From contig JAGKQI010000045.1 in the NCBI GenBank assembly GCA_018806915.1, forward strand, positions 930,001 to 994,000: a DNA stretch of 64,000 nucleotides. Direction: 5' to 3'. Positions 19,823 to 30,400 of the stretch are shown piece after piece; the stretch's first letter is position 1, and each line of letters begins with the position of its first letter. Origin of the DNA: Phytophthora colocasiae (lineage: Eukaryota; Oomycota; Peronosporomycetes; Peronosporales; Peronosporaceae). The position numbers were made by a program, and so were the translations under genes. The notes under the pieces were generated by a model. The model searched no databases. It saw only the letters and a list, made by a program, of their open reading frames with translations, and was not told the origin of the DNA.

Positions 19823-22078
19823 CTAAGCGGACACATGAGGCACTGATCCTGCACTCCACGCCAGGCCAAGCTGAGTTTCCGTCAAAAGCAATACACCTCC
19901 TTCCCAAGGCACCCAGAACGATGATGCCTGAAGGGCCTTCAGGCAGTCAATACTAGTATGAACCAGGGACAAGTTCTCCAAGTGAGACATAATCAGACCT
20001 CCCACTTCGCTTCGGAGTAGGCCGAGGAGAGCATTCGGGTGGAGAAAGCGGATTCCAGAGCCGCCAATCCATGGAGAATCAAAACCGTTTAACAGATAGA
20101 GCCATCCGTCATGCTCGTGAATGCTAGGGCATGCTGCCAGAAGAAGAAGTTCGAAAAGTGCAAGAGCCTCAGAGATGCGGTAGAGCTCGAACTCACTAGA
20201 GTCAAGTAACCAGTTGTCAGCTTGGCGGAAAAGCTCCGCCCGAGTCTTCGGACACCGGTCTCCAAATTGTAACTTCCATTTGCCTGCAACTGGTGCACAG
20301 GACGCAGGGTTGCCAGCTGCCACTCCTCTAGAAATCATGTGAACGCGAATAAAATCGTTCACCAACTTGTTTTTAGTGCGTAGGAGCCGGAAAAGCATCC
20401 CCATGAACCTTAGGTGATTCTTGCACATGCTTCGACGCAAATCGTCCGAAGTGACGGCCAGCTCCTCTGTCCGTGTGGGGTCCAGCACAGCCTCCGACGA
20501 CGTGTCATCAAGTTCGCGCTGCAGAAGCGCTTGCTGGTGTTCTATATCCTCCTCAAGATGCTCCACAGTCGTAGCGATTGGTACAGGGGAAGTGGTTCTT
20601 CGTATTTTTCCCTTACAAACCTCGGAGAGATGCGCGAATTCGTTCGACTGCCGCGTGGCCTCCGACATTGAAATGTTTTGGACCGTGATCCTGAGACTTC
20701 CATCGGTGGTGCCAAACTGAACGTCGTGTGGCTCAACTTGAACCTGGGCAGTCTCTAATACTTCCCAATAATTGGGCGACATGAACGAATTTGCAGCGGT
20801 AGTTGGTGCTTGTCTCGCCACTTTCTTGCGGGGAGGGGAGCTAAACGACGGGCTATACTGTAAACCAGTCAATCGCTGTGGATCCTCTCTTGGGCGAAGC
20901 GATAAAGTGCTCTCGTTCTCGTTACCCTCTTCGGTGGCGCCATTCACCGAGCATGGTGGTGACGGGGTCATGGATCGGGCACGTTTCTCACGACGCATCT
21001 CCGGCACTGGGGTTGGAGTTGTGGTTGTTTCTCGGTTAGGAAGGTCAAAGCGCAGAACACGTTCCGACGCCTTATTTGGCTTGAGATGGTACTGAATAGC
21101 TTGGGCGCCTCGTGCACGAGCTGAGTACAGAATACCGCCAACGGCAATCTGATCACAAACGTGACCGTTAATCACTAGGGCGGAAGGGCACGTCGCTGAG
21201 TTAAAATAAAACCGTACGATACCCGAGGTAATCGAGTTTTCTGGTGCCCGATACGTAAAGTTGAAGTAAATGGGTTGGCAGCCACGGTCGAGGAGGCACG
21301 TGAACATTTGGCTGGCCACTTCATCCGTACGAATACCTAGAACATCCAGGTAGAACGCGTCCGAAAGTGGGTTCAGGGAGTCGAAAGTTAACGTGCGGCC
21401 CATGAAGTGGCACCGTTGACCTGCCAGAGCAGCTTTAGCTGCCTCTGTCCGTAGGTTGAGGAGCAGCGTGTTCCCAGGTTGGCGGTGAATGTGGATAACA
21501 TCGCCACCTTGAACCACAGCTTGAACAGCGTCATTGTCGCGAACTCCTGTAAGACCCATAACGAGGGCAGGGCGTGACACGCCAAACAAGCCTGAGGATA
21601 CGCGCGCTGATATGCTAAACAGAGCATCTGGAATGGCTTCAGGTTGCGCTTCTTTAGCTGCAGCCAAAATGGCCGCAGGGTTGTTGTTGTCGTCATCGTA
21701 CAAACGACGGACGGCGGCTAGTGCGTCTGGTGACGGCAATAGCCCCTTTGGGCGTGAGCGTGAAGCTTGAGGAGACTGACTAGGCTCTTGAGTGCCTGTT
21801 ACTGCCTCACGGAACGATATACGGCGAGTTGGCAGAGGAGACCCCGGGACATTACCCACAGGGAGAGTGAGTGGTGGTCGTCCGTTCTCCGCAGGGTTAG
21901 CGGGAGCTGGTGGCTCATGCTGAGTCACAGACAGAGGCCGGTCCTCAGAAGGAGGGGTATGGCAGTGCTCTGCTGCCGCCACAGGAGGAGCTGTAGCTGG
22001 CGATACACACGTGGGGCCTCCGCCGGTGGGGGAGGGTGGCAGGGAGTTGTTCATGCTAGCAGAAGAGAGGGCGTCCAT
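19823..22078 (-). CDS. LINE-1 ORF1 protein
   Basis: A 751-aa open frame starting at ATG 22078 (MDALSSASMNNSLPPSP). Upstream in-frame codons enter the target-site duplication and are not part of the element. The N-terminus is Pro/Ser/Thr-rich and low complexity. Residues about 150-320 look like a globular RNA-binding or gag-like segment (VIHIHRQPGNTLLLNLRTEA, FNFTYRAPENSITSGIVRFY, SALVINGHVCDQIAVGG). No CCHC knuckle was seen. Its expected role, by analogy with LINE ORF1 proteins, is to package the element RNA. It is intact although ORF2 is broken. Confidence 0.75.
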   Translation of the reverse strand: MDALSSASMNNSLPPSPTGGGPTCVSPATAPPVAAAEHCHTPPSEDRPLSVTQHEPPAPANPAENGRPPLTLPVGNVPGSPLPTRRISFREAVTGTQEPSQSPQASRSRPKGLLPSPDALAAVRRLYDDDNNNPAAILAAAKEAQPEAIPDALFSISARVSSGLFGVSRPALVMGLTGVRDNDAVQAVVQGGDVIHIHRQPGNTLLLNLRTEAAKAALAGQRCHFMGRTLTFDSLNPLSDAFYLDVLGIRTDEVASQMFTCLLDRGCQPIYFNFTYRAPENSITSGIVRFYFNSATCPSALVINGHVCDQIAVGGILYSARARGAQAIQYHLKPNKASERVLRFDLPNRETTTTPTPVPEMRREKRARSMTPSPPCSVNGATEEGNENESTLSLRPREDPQRLTGLQYSPSFSSPPRKKVARQAPTTAANSFMSPNYWEVLETAQVQVEPHDVQFGTTDGSLRITVQNISMSEATRQSNEFAHLSEVCKGKIRRTTSPVPIATTVEHLEEDIEHQQALLQRELDDTSSEAVLDPTRTEELAVTSDDLRRSMCKNHLRFMGMLFRLLRTKNKLVNDFIRVHMISRGVAAGNPASCAPVAGKWKLQFGDRCPKTRAELFRQADNWLLDSSEFELYRISEALALFELLLLAACPSIHEHDGWLYLLNGFDSPWIGGSGIRFLHPNALLGLLRSEVGGLIMSHLENLSLVHTSIDCLKALQASSFWVPWEGGVLLLTETQLGLAWSAGSVPHVSA

Positions 22079-22145
22079 ATGGTTGGTCTCGGTTCGTGGT
22101 GCAGAAGACGTCGCAAATCGAGAAGTTCTCTCTGTCACACTAAGG

Positions 22146-22278
22146 CTTTGAGGTTGTGATACAGTTTGCAGATGCTTTGTAGTGTTTCAACATGTTTTTA
22201 GCATGCATAAGAACTCATGCTTGTGGCATGAATAATGCCACCAGTCCAAACAGCAACAGCTTTGTCCCAAGGAATCCT
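22146..22278. other. Ancestral intergenic fragment with hAT target duplication
   Basis: Host DNA between LINE-1 and the hAT. It ends with GGAATCCT (22271-22278), the left 8-bp target duplication. No gene seen. Confidence 0.6.
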
Positions 22279-22781
22279 CACACCTTGAACAAACCAAACC
22301 ACGAAACGGTCAAGAAATTGGTTTGCCTGAAAAATAAATAGATTTCCGAACCAAAATTACTGGCGACGCTGGTTTGTCGTAAGATATCCCCAGTTTTCAA
22401 ACCACTGCATCGGTTCACAGTTTCGCATGGTTACTGGTTTGAAAATCCTTGGTTGGCATTCGTTGCAAAGGAAGATCGCAACCTTTCCTGAATAGCCGCA
22501 CCCTTTGAAGATATGCTGTATCCGTAGCTGCTTTGCTCTGCAAGAAGTCATTGGGGAATTTTCCACTTCATTAGCACTGCCTCCTCCGGTGTGAGAAGAG
22601 TTGACGAGTTGTTTCAAGGGAACACGACCTGTGGTCTCTTACATCACGCCGATCCAAGGCACAGGCGGCGCCTTAGATAGAAGGTGCAGAAGGACAATTG
22701 GCCCAGTAGTACAACGGAATTGGTGATTCGAAATCAACGAATACATAGGAATCTCCCTGTAGCGGCCTTGTAGCTGGAGCA

Positions 22782-25190
22782 ATGGCAGTAAATAATGTGA
22801 GTTCGGGAGTTGTAGTTCCTGTGCCTCCTCACGTGACGCAGGCTATCCGAGATTACGTACCGCTTGGTGGCTTTACTGTGGTTCCCAAGCGCAGAGGGGA
22901 ACGCTCCATTATTCTTGACTGGGGTGTTCGTGTTTCCGCCCAACTGGATGACAAGGAATACGTTGGGTGGATTTGTCTAGGGAGTCATGACTGTCGCGTT
23001 CAGAACAAGATTATCCAGTTATATGGCAACACATCAAAGGCCACGAAGCATTTGAGTGAAGAGCATTTGCTTGTAGCAACAAAAGTTTCAGTCGAGACTA
23101 GCCGAAAAAGGAGTCGCGCCGAGCAACTTGACCGACTTCGAAGTGCTGTTGTAACTGGAGATGACAGCCGACGAATGAATTTGCTCCTCGAAACTGTGCG
23201 CGTTGTAAACAACAATCTTCCTTTCCGAATTGGAGAGTACGAGGAGTCAGAACTTATTGCGGACTTTACGCTCAGTGACGAATTTCGTGTCACTATCAAC
23301 AATCAGACTATAGCGCGTTCGATTGCGGAGTTGTACTCAAGTGCCAGATCAACTGCCTGTGATTATATTGACCGTAGCAGAGTCGTAGGGGTACCAATGT
23401 TCACAGTGGTTTGTGATATGTTGTCATCGAAGACTCAGAAAGCCACAAAATATCTTGGTCTTCGACTCTACTTTGTTGATCACGAGTGGAAATTCCAGTC
23501 CATCCTTTTGGGAACTCGCCATTACGAGCCTATGTATGGTGAGAGGAGTGAAGGAAACCGCGAACCGTTCAAGAGGTGGATTCTCGAGCTGCTTAAGGAC
23601 TTTAGGTTGGCTGTTAAAGATGTGTACGGGTCCACCAGCGACGCAGGCCCAGACGTCAAGTGGATGATGAAGACAGGTCTTGGACTTCAATGGGAGTGGT
23701 GTATGCCGCATCTTACGAACGCAGCTACGAAAATGGCATTTGGAATTGTACCGCAGCGAAAAAACTCAAAGAACATTGAGATGACGGATTTAATTACGCG
23801 TATTAACAGTACAACCTTTGCCATACGTTCAAATTCGAGCATGGGAAGCCTCTTTGCTGAGCTGTGTGAAATGGCGAACAATGGTGCTTCACGTCAGCTG
23901 GTTGAGCATAAAGACCACCGTTTCGTTGGATTGGAGAAGGTAATTAGGCGCTTGCTGGGGAAATGGGATCAGCTTGAAGACTGGTTTCAGGAGCGAACTA
24001 ACAAGGCCATACGTGATCGGAAACCTGTACCAGAGGGATTCCCACTTGCCGATGACAGAGAATCTCTCCTCCAGCTTTATGGATTGCTCAAACCGATTGC
24101 TGTCCTTAATGCCAAGAGTCAGAAAGAAGATGCGAACCAAGTGGACGTGCTCCTATCGATTTTCCGACTTCGAACTACGATTTTGAACGAGATGGAGCCT
24201 ATCAAGGATAGAATTCAACCGGCTTCCGATCCGCCGTTGTACTACGAAGTGCAACACCTAACGCGCCTTGCGAAAAATACTCGTGCACTGCTAGCCAAGG
24301 CATTCCACAAGAATTTTTTTGCTCGCTACACGGATCAGTCGCGGTTTCGACAGGTATCATATATTCCGGAGATGCAAATGCTGTTGCATCCCTCATCCAA
24401 GAATCAAGACATTAATCTGTCAAAGATCGTGCGGCTTTGTAATGAGCAACTTGTTATCGATCCCGAACACCCCTACCTTCGACTTGATGAACGAATCATA
24501 TCCCGAAATGTGACGTCCGTGAAAGAGGCTGTGATGAATCGTCTGCGAACTCTGATGCTTCAAATTTCAAAGCAAAATGCTACAGCCACAGCCTCTCAGA
24601 ATACGACTCATACTCAACCACGGTTAGTCGCCTCTATGGTAGATATGCTGGAATTACCAAGCCTGCAGCCGCAAACAGTGTTCTCCGAAGAGCTTCTTGA
24701 ATTTACAGAGGAAGAGGTTGTGGATGTCGTGCATCATGACGTGCACGAAGTTCGGGTCAACGAAGAGCTCGACAGATGGCTAACCGATCCAAGCAGACTT
24801 CGGGTAGTTAACGCCCAACCTGAATCCATCCTAGCTTATTGGAAACGGCAGCATGACGAGAACAACTACCGCATTTTACCAATCGCTGCACGTGTACTCT
24901 TCGCAGTTCCAGCATCTGCGGCACAAATCGAAAGAGACTTTGGGATTACTGGAATGCTTGTGACTACTCACCGAACAAGTATCTCCAAACACAATATCGA
25001 TATGTGCTCATTTCTCAACAGAAACCGAAGGTTCGTTGATGTTGCAAGCTGCAAGAAACTCTCAGATGCAGAAGTTGAGGAAGCAACTCCAGCGAACGTA
25101 TTAGTAGCCCTCAGTAGCCAGCAAATTGACACGCCATTCTCTGCTGAGTGGGAACGTGAAATGGCTTCATGCACATTTGATAGCGATTAA
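22782..25190 (+). CDS. hAT transposase
   Basis: An 802-aa open frame from ATG 22782. A BED-type zinc finger lies at residues 65-95 (Cys65, Cys71, His90, His95, within GWICLGSHDC and ATKHLSEEH). The central region has an RNase-H-like fold signature, and the C-terminus is a classical hAT dimerisation domain (ILAYWKRQ, ILPIAARVLFAVPASAAQIE, RTSISKHNIDMCSFLNRNRR, about 690-770). It catalyses cut-and-paste transposition in the nucleus. No frameshift or stop was found. The acidic residues of the catalytic triad were not individually assigned. Confidence 0.93.
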   Translation: MAVNNVSSGVVVPVPPHVTQAIRDYVPLGGFTVVPKRRGERSIILDWGVRVSAQLDDKEYVGWICLGSHDCRVQNKIIQLYGNTSKATKHLSEEHLLVATKVSVETSRKRSRAEQLDRLRSAVVTGDDSRRMNLLLETVRVVNNNLPFRIGEYEESELIADFTLSDEFRVTINNQTIARSIAELYSSARSTACDYIDRSRVVGVPMFTVVCDMLSSKTQKATKYLGLRLYFVDHEWKFQSILLGTRHYEPMYGERSEGNREPFKRWILELLKDFRLAVKDVYGSTSDAGPDVKWMMKTGLGLQWEWCMPHLTNAATKMAFGIVPQRKNSKNIEMTDLITRINSTTFAIRSNSSMGSLFAELCEMANNGASRQLVEHKDHRFVGLEKVIRRLLGKWDQLEDWFQERTNKAIRDRKPVPEGFPLADDRESLLQLYGLLKPIAVLNAKSQKEDANQVDVLLSIFRLRTTILNEMEPIKDRIQPASDPPLYYEVQHLTRLAKNTRALLAKAFHKNFFARYTDQSRFRQVSYIPEMQMLLHPSSKNQDINLSKIVRLCNEQLVIDPEHPYLRLDERIISRNVTSVKEAVMNRLRTLMLQISKQNATATASQNTTHTQPRLVASMVDMLELPSLQPQTVFSEELLEFTEEEVVDVVHHDVHEVRVNEELDRWLTDPSRLRVVNAQPESILAYWKRQHDENNYRILPIAARVLFAVPASAAQIERDFGITGMLVTTHRTSISKHNIDMCSFLNRNRRFVDVASCKKLSDAEVEEATPANVLVALSSQQIDTPFSAEWEREMASCTFDSD

Positions 25191-25314
25191 TATATCAAAA
25201 TATACATTGCATTGCTTCACGTTATGTGTGTGATCTTCCTGAGTTGGCGGCCATCTTAGTTGTGAATAAATGCTAACGTCGATCAAATAAGAGATGAATT
25301 TATCAAGCCCATCT

Positions 25315-26958
25315 TCATTTGATGCGTGGATGAGCTGCTGTTTTGCTGGTACGTAATTCGCGTTCTCGTAGTAGTGCTCGTTGTTTAACTTTCATGGTGG
25401 CCGCCGCTCGGGCTCGAACCAACGCATCGTTATGTTTGTTAGCAGGCTCTGCGGTCAACGTTTCCCTTCGTTGAATTTGTTTCCGATGTTCAGTGGATGC
25501 TGGCTTGAGGTGGAGCTTCTCCACCATATCGACAAATTGCGGTGTCATTTTGTGGGCAGGTTTAGATGCCGCTAGAATCTCCGCAATACCGCTGTTAAGT
25601 TGTGCAAGTGCCGCCAACACTGATGATCTCTCTTCAACTTCCTTCGATTTAAACGTTTTTTTTTCGTATGGTTTCGTCTTGCTGGTCATCCTTTGATCGT
25701 CGGTATGGCGGCTCAGCATTGTGATAGGATGTGCATGGCCTTCCGAGGTCGAAGGTGTAGCGACAACTGATAAATCGGTGTGATTGTCGGTGCGGAACAA
25801 TGACTTTCCTTCTACAGTAGTGTCTTGCTGGTTTGGCTGAAAATGATTCCCCAATAAATTCTTCAAACTAAGTTGACTGTTTTTTTCTTCGTTGACTTGT
25901 TTGAGAACTCGTATTTCCTGTTCAAGTCGCTTAATCTGATTGGCAGTAGCCGCTTGCGTTGCCGTGAGGCGGGACTCGAACTTTGCTTCTAACGACGAAG
26001 TATTGGAGGCCATGGTAGACTTTAATTGGTCGTGAAGTTCTTGCTGACTGCGTGTCATCTTGGTTGTTGTCTGCTTTAGTTTTTTTTCAATTTCATTCTG
26101 CGACCGTTCTTGAAAAGTCTTCATTGCGTTGTCCAATTTTTTCTGCAGCTTTTGTTGAATGGTATCTTCGTTAACTTTGACTAAATTCACAACTTGGGAG
26201 CTGATCCTTTTTTCCTGTTCTCCAAGCTGAATCTCCAAAGTTTGTTGACCAGATTGTGCCTCATTGGCGGCGGCTCGTTTTGCTGCTTCAAGCTTCGCAT
26301 TAAGGCGCTTCTCAATCCAATTCGATTGAAGATCTACCGCAGATTCAAAGTCGTCTTGAATCTTTCTTAGTGCTGAAAGCAATCTTTCCTCACATGCTGA
26401 CGAATGTGCTGTGTTATTTGAATTAATTGCTGTTTCCATTGTTGACAGAGCACCGTTGACTTTGTTTTCCAATTTATGAGCAACTGAACCAATGGCTGCA
26501 GCGATATTAGCATCAGATTGTCCATGAACACCTTTTTCGAGATCCTTCAAGCGCCTATCGATCTCGGTGGCGAGCATAGCACTCTGTTGTTTTACAGATT
26601 CCTCATAGTACTTGTGAGTATCATCGAGGTACTCACGAATATGGCGGCTGAGACGATTTTCCGTGTCAGTAGCAGCATGAATGACATGGTCGTGGGTATA
26701 TTTGACGATCTCAATCATTTTCTCCTCGCTACGTACTTGGGAATCCTGAATAGCCTTGCTCACTTCAGCTGCAAAGTTTGGGCTGCTGATCACGACGTCT
26801 TCATGAAGTAAAATCTGTTGCGATCGCTGAAAATGACTTGATAGAATGCCAGTGTCTTCGCGGTAGCTCCTGCTAACAACGTCCGCCCTCTCCGACAAAG
26901 TCTCTCCTTCCACGTCTCCGTGCACTACAATGGCTGTCGACGGCAGGATATATTCCAT
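25315..26958 (-). CDS. Coiled-coil accessory or passenger protein inside the hAT
   Basis: The ATG at 26958 (MEYILPSTAIVVHGDVEG) is preferred over an upstream TTG. The 547-548-aa product is largely coiled coil at residues 50-380, rich in Glu/Lys/Gln/Ala with few Pro, for example RRLKDLEKGVHG and LEAAKRAAANEAQSGQQTLE. A Ser/Thr-rich linker and a basic C-terminal tail (ATMKVKQRALLRERELRTSK) follow. No catalytic domain was recognised. It lies wholly inside the transposon ends, tail-to-tail with the transposase. It may be a captured host cytoskeletal-type gene, or an accessory protein of this hAT lineage. The open frame over 1.6 kb argues for recent selection. Confidence 0.8.
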   Translation of the reverse strand: MEYILPSTAIVVHGDVEGETLSERADVVSRSYREDTGILSSHFQRSQQILLHEDVVISSPNFAAEVSKAIQDSQVRSEEKMIEIVKYTHDHVIHAATDTENRLSRHIREYLDDTHKYYEESVKQQSAMLATEIDRRLKDLEKGVHGQSDANIAAAIGSVAHKLENKVNGALSTMETAINSNNTAHSSACEERLLSALRKIQDDFESAVDLQSNWIEKRLNAKLEAAKRAAANEAQSGQQTLEIQLGEQEKRISSQVVNLVKVNEDTIQQKLQKKLDNAMKTFQERSQNEIEKKLKQTTTKMTRSQQELHDQLKSTMASNTSSLEAKFESRLTATQAATANQIKRLEQEIRVLKQVNEEKNSQLSLKNLLGNHFQPNQQDTTVEGKSLFRTDNHTDLSVVATPSTSEGHAHPITMLSRHTDDQRMTSKTKPYEKKTFKSKEVEERSSVLAALAQLNSGIAEILAASKPAHKMTPQFVDMVEKLHLKPASTEHRKQIQRRETLTAEPANKHNDALVRARAAATMKVKQRALLRERELRTSKTAAHPRIK

Positions 26959-27232
26959 CTGAAACAAGACAAAACGTAATGGGTTCTAGACAAGCGAAGC
27001 AGTCCTGTAGTTATAAACAACTCTCTGTTATATCCGCAGTCCTCGTGAGATCCTCCTTCCTGTTTCAAACCACTTAATGGTTTGTTGAAAACGCGCTCTT
27101 GGTTTGGAGTTTCAAAAACGAAACGATTTCAAACCACGAAACGCTTTCAAACCAGGTTTGCTCGTAATTTTGGTTTGGTTCGAAAAGGCCCAGGTTTGGT
27201 TTGGTTTGGTTTGTTCAGGGTGTGGGAATCCT

Positions 27233-27313
27233 ATCTCGCTGATAAAACATCCGGCAGTAAACGTTGATCGCGTGAGTTTTTATCGTTCAATTGCGCTAGC
27301 GTGACTAAACTTT
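27233..27313. other. Ancestral intergenic fragment with LINE-2 target duplication
   Basis: 81 bp of host DNA between the hAT and LINE-2. It ends with GCGTGACTAAACTTT (27299-27313), matched at 36440-36454. Confidence 0.65.
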
Positions 27314-27432
27314 TTTTTTTAGTAGTAATGGTGCGGTATATTGTGTTACCAGTCTCGGTAGACCTGAACTCTAATATCCATTCCAGACTGGGTATTCCCA
27401 ATCCAGTTCTTTCTCTAGACTCCTTCCTCTTA

Positions 27433-30400
27433 TTACATCCCCGGTATGCCCCCCGCCGTCGAGAGCCAATGTCCCACGTCCTCTTGTAACCGAGTCTCCA
27501 GACTTCGAGCAATGTCTTGCCGTTCCGCTACGTATGCGGCCTCTAGAACAGAGCTCCTGCAGTGATCCATCGCATAATTCGCTAACCAGTCTGCCGTTTT
27601 GTTGAATTGCCTGTAATGATGTCTCCAGCTCCTCACTTCGCTGACATCCGCCAATCTTAACGCTGTTCTATACCAGTGTTGCAAGTGCTTCGCCTTGGGC
27701 CCTATCCTGCTGACCATCATTCTCAATATTAGTGCACTGTCCCCAACCACGTGCATCCGCCAGCCCTGTGACTGAGCATGCGCCAGCAATCGTTGCAGCC
27801 CAATAAATTCAGCAATGTTGTTGGTGACGCGTCGCGATCCAAGAGCTGTCGCCGCCGCCCACAATATGCTTGCCTCTCCTGAGTGTAGATCTACTTCGAC
27901 GATGACGCTGCCACTGCCCGCGCGTCCGGGATTGCCTCGTGACCCACCATCAAAGAAACCGATTCGACACACTTGCTGCCTCTCACCCGAGTCACTCCCC
28001 TCCTCCCGCGTCTTCCAGCGCTGGATGACATAACCAGCCACCTTCAGCTTCACAGCGGACTCTGTAGTGAACGGATATAAACCCAGCCTGTATCTACTGA
28101 ACGCCTCCCTTACTTCCACCTGCAGCCGCCTCACCGCCCCTCTTAGCGTAACTGTGCGCCCGGCAAGCCCGTACTGCCTCTCTACGTTGTATCTCCAGAT
28201 TGCCGTCAACGTCACCGCACATCCTAAAGACCACATTTCACCCGCCGTGCGGGTCACCTGCTCCCATCTCTCTGTGCAAACCTCCGCGCTTTGTTGAACC
28301 AGCCACCTCGGTAGTCGTGGTAGTTGGAATCCAAAGATCGCTTGAATAATTTCCCCTCTGGCCCCCGCCCCGCGAGCTATTTTCCCCACTTTGAGTCCCC
28401 AGTTCAGAAGTAAGGTGTCCCAAAACGCCTGCGCTGCCGGGCAGTTCCACGCTAAATGAGCCGTGCCGCCAACATTCTCGTGTTGGCACTCTGGTAATGT
28501 GCATTTGTAGCTTCGTTCGCTGCGGTTCCAGATGCGCAGTCTGTTATGCTTCAGGCGCGCTATGTTCTGCGTTTGGTATGCTGTCACCGCCTCCATCTTG
28601 TAAATCCTTTCCCACTTCAGCTTCTTCAAAGCCTGCGCCAGTAGCTCATCCGCTTCCCTCAGTTTCTCCTCCGAGGCCGCTAGGGCTGTCCTGACTGCCT
28701 GCAAGCCTTTGGTAGTGACGAGTTTCCTATATTCCCGTCGAGATTGTTGCCACCTCCGCTTCCCTGTCCATAGTGGCCTCATCTTCATCAACCATGGATG
28801 TGGAACTACTTGTAGTGTCCTCTCCCTCACACCCAGCATTCCTGCCACCGCTCGCTCCAGTGATTGGGCCGTCTCATCTAGCACCACTGTCTGCTCCAGC
28901 GTGCTCCACGTGTGCCGTATTGTCGCTCCCTGGGATGCATCAATCCGGAACACATGGTGGTCATCATCTAAGCTGTGGTGCACCGTTAGTATATCTTCTT
29001 CCGCCTCTACCATCACCAGCTCTGGGTAAGCCGCTATTAAGCTCAGCCCCGCTTCCCTAAACCAGTGAGCGTTATTGCTAGTCATTGGCAAATCGTGTGC
29101 CTGTGGTATTACCATAACTTCACCGCCGGATAGCTGTTCGACTCTCATCAGGTCTGCTACCCGCTTACGCCCGATCCCTCCTACCAGTGATTTGCATGCC
29201 GCCCACCCGATCTCGTCCCCCTGCGCATCTAATAGCGTCAGCTCGTTCAGTTTGAGGTGCATGACCGTTTGTGGAACGCATGTGCCCCTCACTTTCCGCC
29301 GTTCTGCTACCTGTTGTTGCAACTTCGCTTTGATTCCTTCAGCAAAGGTCAATCGCAGACCCCTTGTCGTCCATCTCGTGGTTAAACCCTTACTGTGCTT
29401 CATCTCCGCTCGCAGCAGCTTCATGTTCCCTTCTGGATCATCCTCGCCTTCCCCATGGGTTGCCATTGCCAGCTCCGCCCATGGCCGACCCGTTTCCCGT
29501 AGGCTCGACCGCACCACCACCGCCGGCACTGTAGTACTCGGTACGAGGTGTCCTCCACTGCCGCCGTCCCGTCGCTCCAACACTGTACCTGCTAGCTGCC
29601 TCAGCCGCGTGGTCGCTAACGCCCAATCTCCGACCACTGCCGCGCTCATGGCGATTAATTCCGCCCTGAGGTTGGGTATGCCAAGCCCGCCTTCCTTAAC
29701 CGGGCGCTCCGCCACACACGTTTTTATCCATCCCACTGTCGCCACATCCGGCTCAGTAAAACTTGCCTTCCACACAAAATGCCTAATCCTCACGTCCACT
29801 CGTTTTACGATCTCGTCTGACGGCCAGGCGTGTCTCGCCACATAGGTGAGCTTGGGGACAATAATGGCATTGGCTATGGAAGCCCTCTGCTGCACCGTAT
29901 TAGTTTTGGTCTCCGCCAGTGCTAGTCTCACTCTCAGCGCCTCACAGGCCTTTTCCAAGCTTCCTCCGTCGTTGCCTCAGGCCCTGCAATGTGCCCTAGG
30001 TATCGCGTCGAGCCCGCAAGTGCGATCGGGCCCTTCGGCGATTCCGTTTGCCTCCCAGCTTCACTGCTATTAACTCCGGTCCTGTTTTTCCGTAGCTGTA
30101 CGGCTACGCATTTCCCAGATTCAACGTTAGACCCGAGACAGCCGAGAATCGGTTTACCACGGCTATTGCTTCATGCTGCATGCTGCTATGAGCAATGTAG
30201 ATGGCGGTATCGTCAGCGTAGCCTGCGACCCTGAGCTGGTCCTTCAGCCCTCCCCCCTCCAGATCTACACCTGCTAGTTCCCTGCTGTCCTCCACCTCGT
30301 CATAAAGTATATCCACCGCCAGGATGAATAGCAGCGGCGCAAGAGGGCAGCCCTGCCGGATCCCGCTCGTGACCTTGACGCTCCTCGACAGACACCCATT

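Larger units (their letters stand above)
15609..22127 (-). mobile_element. LINE-1: L1-like non-LTR retrotransposon
   Basis: Flanked by a perfect 18-bp target-site duplication, CTCTCTGTCACACTAAGG, at 15591-15608 and 22128-22145. On the minus strand it has ORF1, then ORF2 with AP-type endonuclease, reverse transcriptase and a C-terminal Cys/His zinc-binding domain, an L1-like order. The 3' UTR is about 100 bp and ends in ttctcccc with no poly(A). The 5' UTR before ORF1 is only about 50 bp. ORF1 is open, but ORF2 has several frame breaks, so the copy is probably dead although structurally near full length. Confidence 0.92.
22279..27224. mobile_element. Two-gene hAT DNA transposon
   Basis: Termini CACACCTTGAACAAACC and GGTTTGTTCAGGGTGTG form an inverted repeat, flanked by the 8-bp duplication GGAATCCT (22271-22278 and 27225-27232), the hAT hallmark. 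Subterminal clusters of AAACC/GGTTT motifs lie inside both ends, as usual for hAT transposase binding. It contains an intact transposase gene (+) and, facing it, an intact coiled-coil gene (-), 124 bp apart at their 3' ends. At 4.9 kb it is longer than a minimal hAT, because of the second gene. Both frames being open suggests a recent or still active element. Confidence 0.95.
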
